A stretch of DNA of 64,000 bases, taken from positions 248,001 through 312,000 of the forward strand of contig NZ_FYAK01000003.1 of the NCBI RefSeq assembly GCF_900185615.1, in the 5' to 3' direction. The DNA comes from Photobacterium malacitanum (GTDB taxonomy: Bacteria > Pseudomonadota > Gammaproteobacteria > Enterobacterales > Vibrionaceae). A program made the position numbers and the translations under genes. The notes under the pieces are model-generated. The model searched no databases, had not been told where the DNA came from, and was given only the letters and a program-made list of their open reading frames with translations. Shown piece after piece: positions 63,021 through 64,000 of the stretch (position 1 is its first letter; each line of letters starts with the position of its first letter).

Positions 63021-64000
63021 ATGGCAACAACGACAAATCATTTCGACAGTGTTGGTGATATAAGCCAATGGCTGAATCAGTTTGAACACCCACTGCTTAG
63101 TGCGGAATGGGCTGATGTCCCTCACTTTGTTTCAGTTTCGGCTGCGGGCGTTATCATCATCACAATCCCATTTGCAGCCAACGAATTAGCTCAGCAGTTG
63201 CAGCAGTGGATTGCACAGCAACAGCAGCAAGGCATCGTCAATAGTGGCTTAAATTTTGATGTCCGTTGTCGAGTAGCACCACTTGCGGTTGTCGATAAAC
63301 AGCCTCTTCGTGGTGTTAAAAATATAATTGTTGTGAGTTCAGCTAAAGGCGGTGTGGGTAAATCAACCACTTCAGTTAACCTTGCCTTGGGGTTACAGCA
63401 GCAAGGAGCCAAAGTTGGCCTATTAGACGCTGATATTTATGGCCCGTCAGTGCCGATGATGTTAGGCACAATCGATCAAAAACCACAATCGCCTGATGGC
63501 AAAATGATGGCACCGATTGAAGCACATGGTTTATATACCAACTCTGTCGGTTATTTAGTGCCTGCTGAAAGTGCCACTATTTGGCGTGGGCCAATGGCCT
63601 CAAAAGCACTTGCGCAAATTATCACCGAAACCTGGTGGCCTGATCTGGATTATTTAGTGATTGATATGCCACCAGGTACTGGTGATATTCAATTAACCTT
63701 GTCGCAGCAAATTCCCGTAACGGGGGCGATAGTGGTGACGACACCACAAGATCTCGCTTTAGCCGATGCAATTAAAGGTATCAGCATGTTCAATAAGGTT
63801 GATGTGCCTGTGCTAGGTATTGTTGAGAATATGAGTTACCACATTTGTAGTCATTGTGGTCATCAAGAGCATATTTTTGGTACTGGTGGTGCGGCAAAAA
63901 TGGCGCAAGATTATGCGGTACCATTATTGGCCCAATTGCCATTAGATATCAAAATTCGTGAGGATATTGATAATGGTACGCCAACGGTGATTTCATCACC
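63021..64000 (+). CDS. apbC: Iron-sulfur cluster carrier protein Mrp/ApbC (partial, C-terminus cut by window edge)
   Basis: A deviant Walker A P-loop ATPase that carries [4Fe-4S] clusters to target proteins. The visible 326 codons have a poorly conserved N-terminal region of about 95 residues, the P-loop SSAKGGVGKSTTS (about 106-118), LLDADIYGPSVPMML, DMPPGTGDIQLTL and the cluster-binding CxxC (CSHC). ATG 63021 follows GGAGCG. The stop codon lies beyond 64000. Position next to metG matches E. coli mrp. Confidence 0.95.
   Translation, partial: MATTTNHFDSVGDISQWLNQFEHPLLSAEWADVPHFVSVSAAGVIIITIPFAANELAQQLQQWIAQQQQQGIVNSGLNFDVRCRVAPLAVVDKQPLRGVKNIIVVSSAKGGVGKSTTSVNLALGLQQQGAKVGLLDADIYGPSVPMMLGTIDQKPQSPDGKMMAPIEAHGLYTNSVGYLVPAESATIWRGPMASKALAQIITETWWPDLDYLVIDMPPGTGDIQLTLSQQIPVTGAIVVTTPQDLALADAIKGISMFNKVDVPVLGIVENMSYHICSHCGHQEHIFGTGGAAKMAQDYAVPLLAQLPLDIKIREDIDNGTPTVISS

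Overview
The window reads as a chromosome segment of a marine gammaproteobacterium of the family Vibrionaceae, most likely a Photobacterium. The support is low GC, the uvrB-qrr-luxO-luxU-yvcK-moa gene order typical of Vibrionaceae, an rsxABCDGE-nth operon, and the clpS-clpA-infA-bpt-aat-cydCD-trxB-lrp-ftsK-lolA-rarA-serS backbone shared with Vibrio. The species cannot be fixed from the sequence alone. Both ends cut genes: nth on the left and mrp/apbC on the right.

Layout. 1-6621 (minus strand): nth (partial) and the Rsx/Rnf electron-transport operon, whose RsxC tail carries tandem Ala/Lys repeats. 7028-10930: pepE, then a 1.1-kb AT-rich gap with a perfect long-range inverted repeat and a 12-copy CTCTGC tract, then uvrB. 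10931-13109: the quorum-sensing hub, with a Qrr small RNA on the minus strand (sigma-54 promoter, LuxO-type operators) divergent from luxO-luxU. 13071-15080: yvcK, a Lon-N-domain protein and a small conserved-looking protein. 15240-17720: a probable molybdenum-cofactor leader RNA and moaA-moaC-moaD-moaE (no moaB). 18813-24456: oppABCDF oligopeptide importer. 24495-27651: an overlapping pair of membrane-bound c-di-GMP enzymes (GGDEF and CSS-EAL). 28107-31310: mnmA-hflD-purB, preceded by a near-ideal PurR operator. 31674-34464: rluE, icd, cspD. 34684-39319: clpS-clpA, infA, bpt and aat, which gather the bacterial N-degron pathway in under 5 kb. 39449-44017: cydD-cydC and trxB. 44653-52241: lrp, ftsK (with a tandem-repeat linker), lolA, rarA, serS.

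The accessory part is 52242-55740. Compound REP-like palindromic repeats flank a 47-residue protein with 12 cysteines in three exact 15-residue periods. They are followed by a lone, strongly AT-rich ABC-type ATPase with a TOPRIM/DUF4435-like C-terminus, the architecture of several anti-phage proteins. These two genes are the best candidates for undescribed biology here. The backbone then resumes with a DAACS-family symporter, a CoA-disulfide-reductase-like flavoprotein next to the cystine carrier tcyP, metG, and the start of mrp.

Functional links: LuxU hands phosphate to LuxO, which with sigma-54 would drive the adjacent qrr. ClpS recognises N-degrons made by Aat and Bpt and passes them to ClpA. 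CydDC, TrxB, TcyP and the CoADR-like enzyme all bear on thiol and redox balance.
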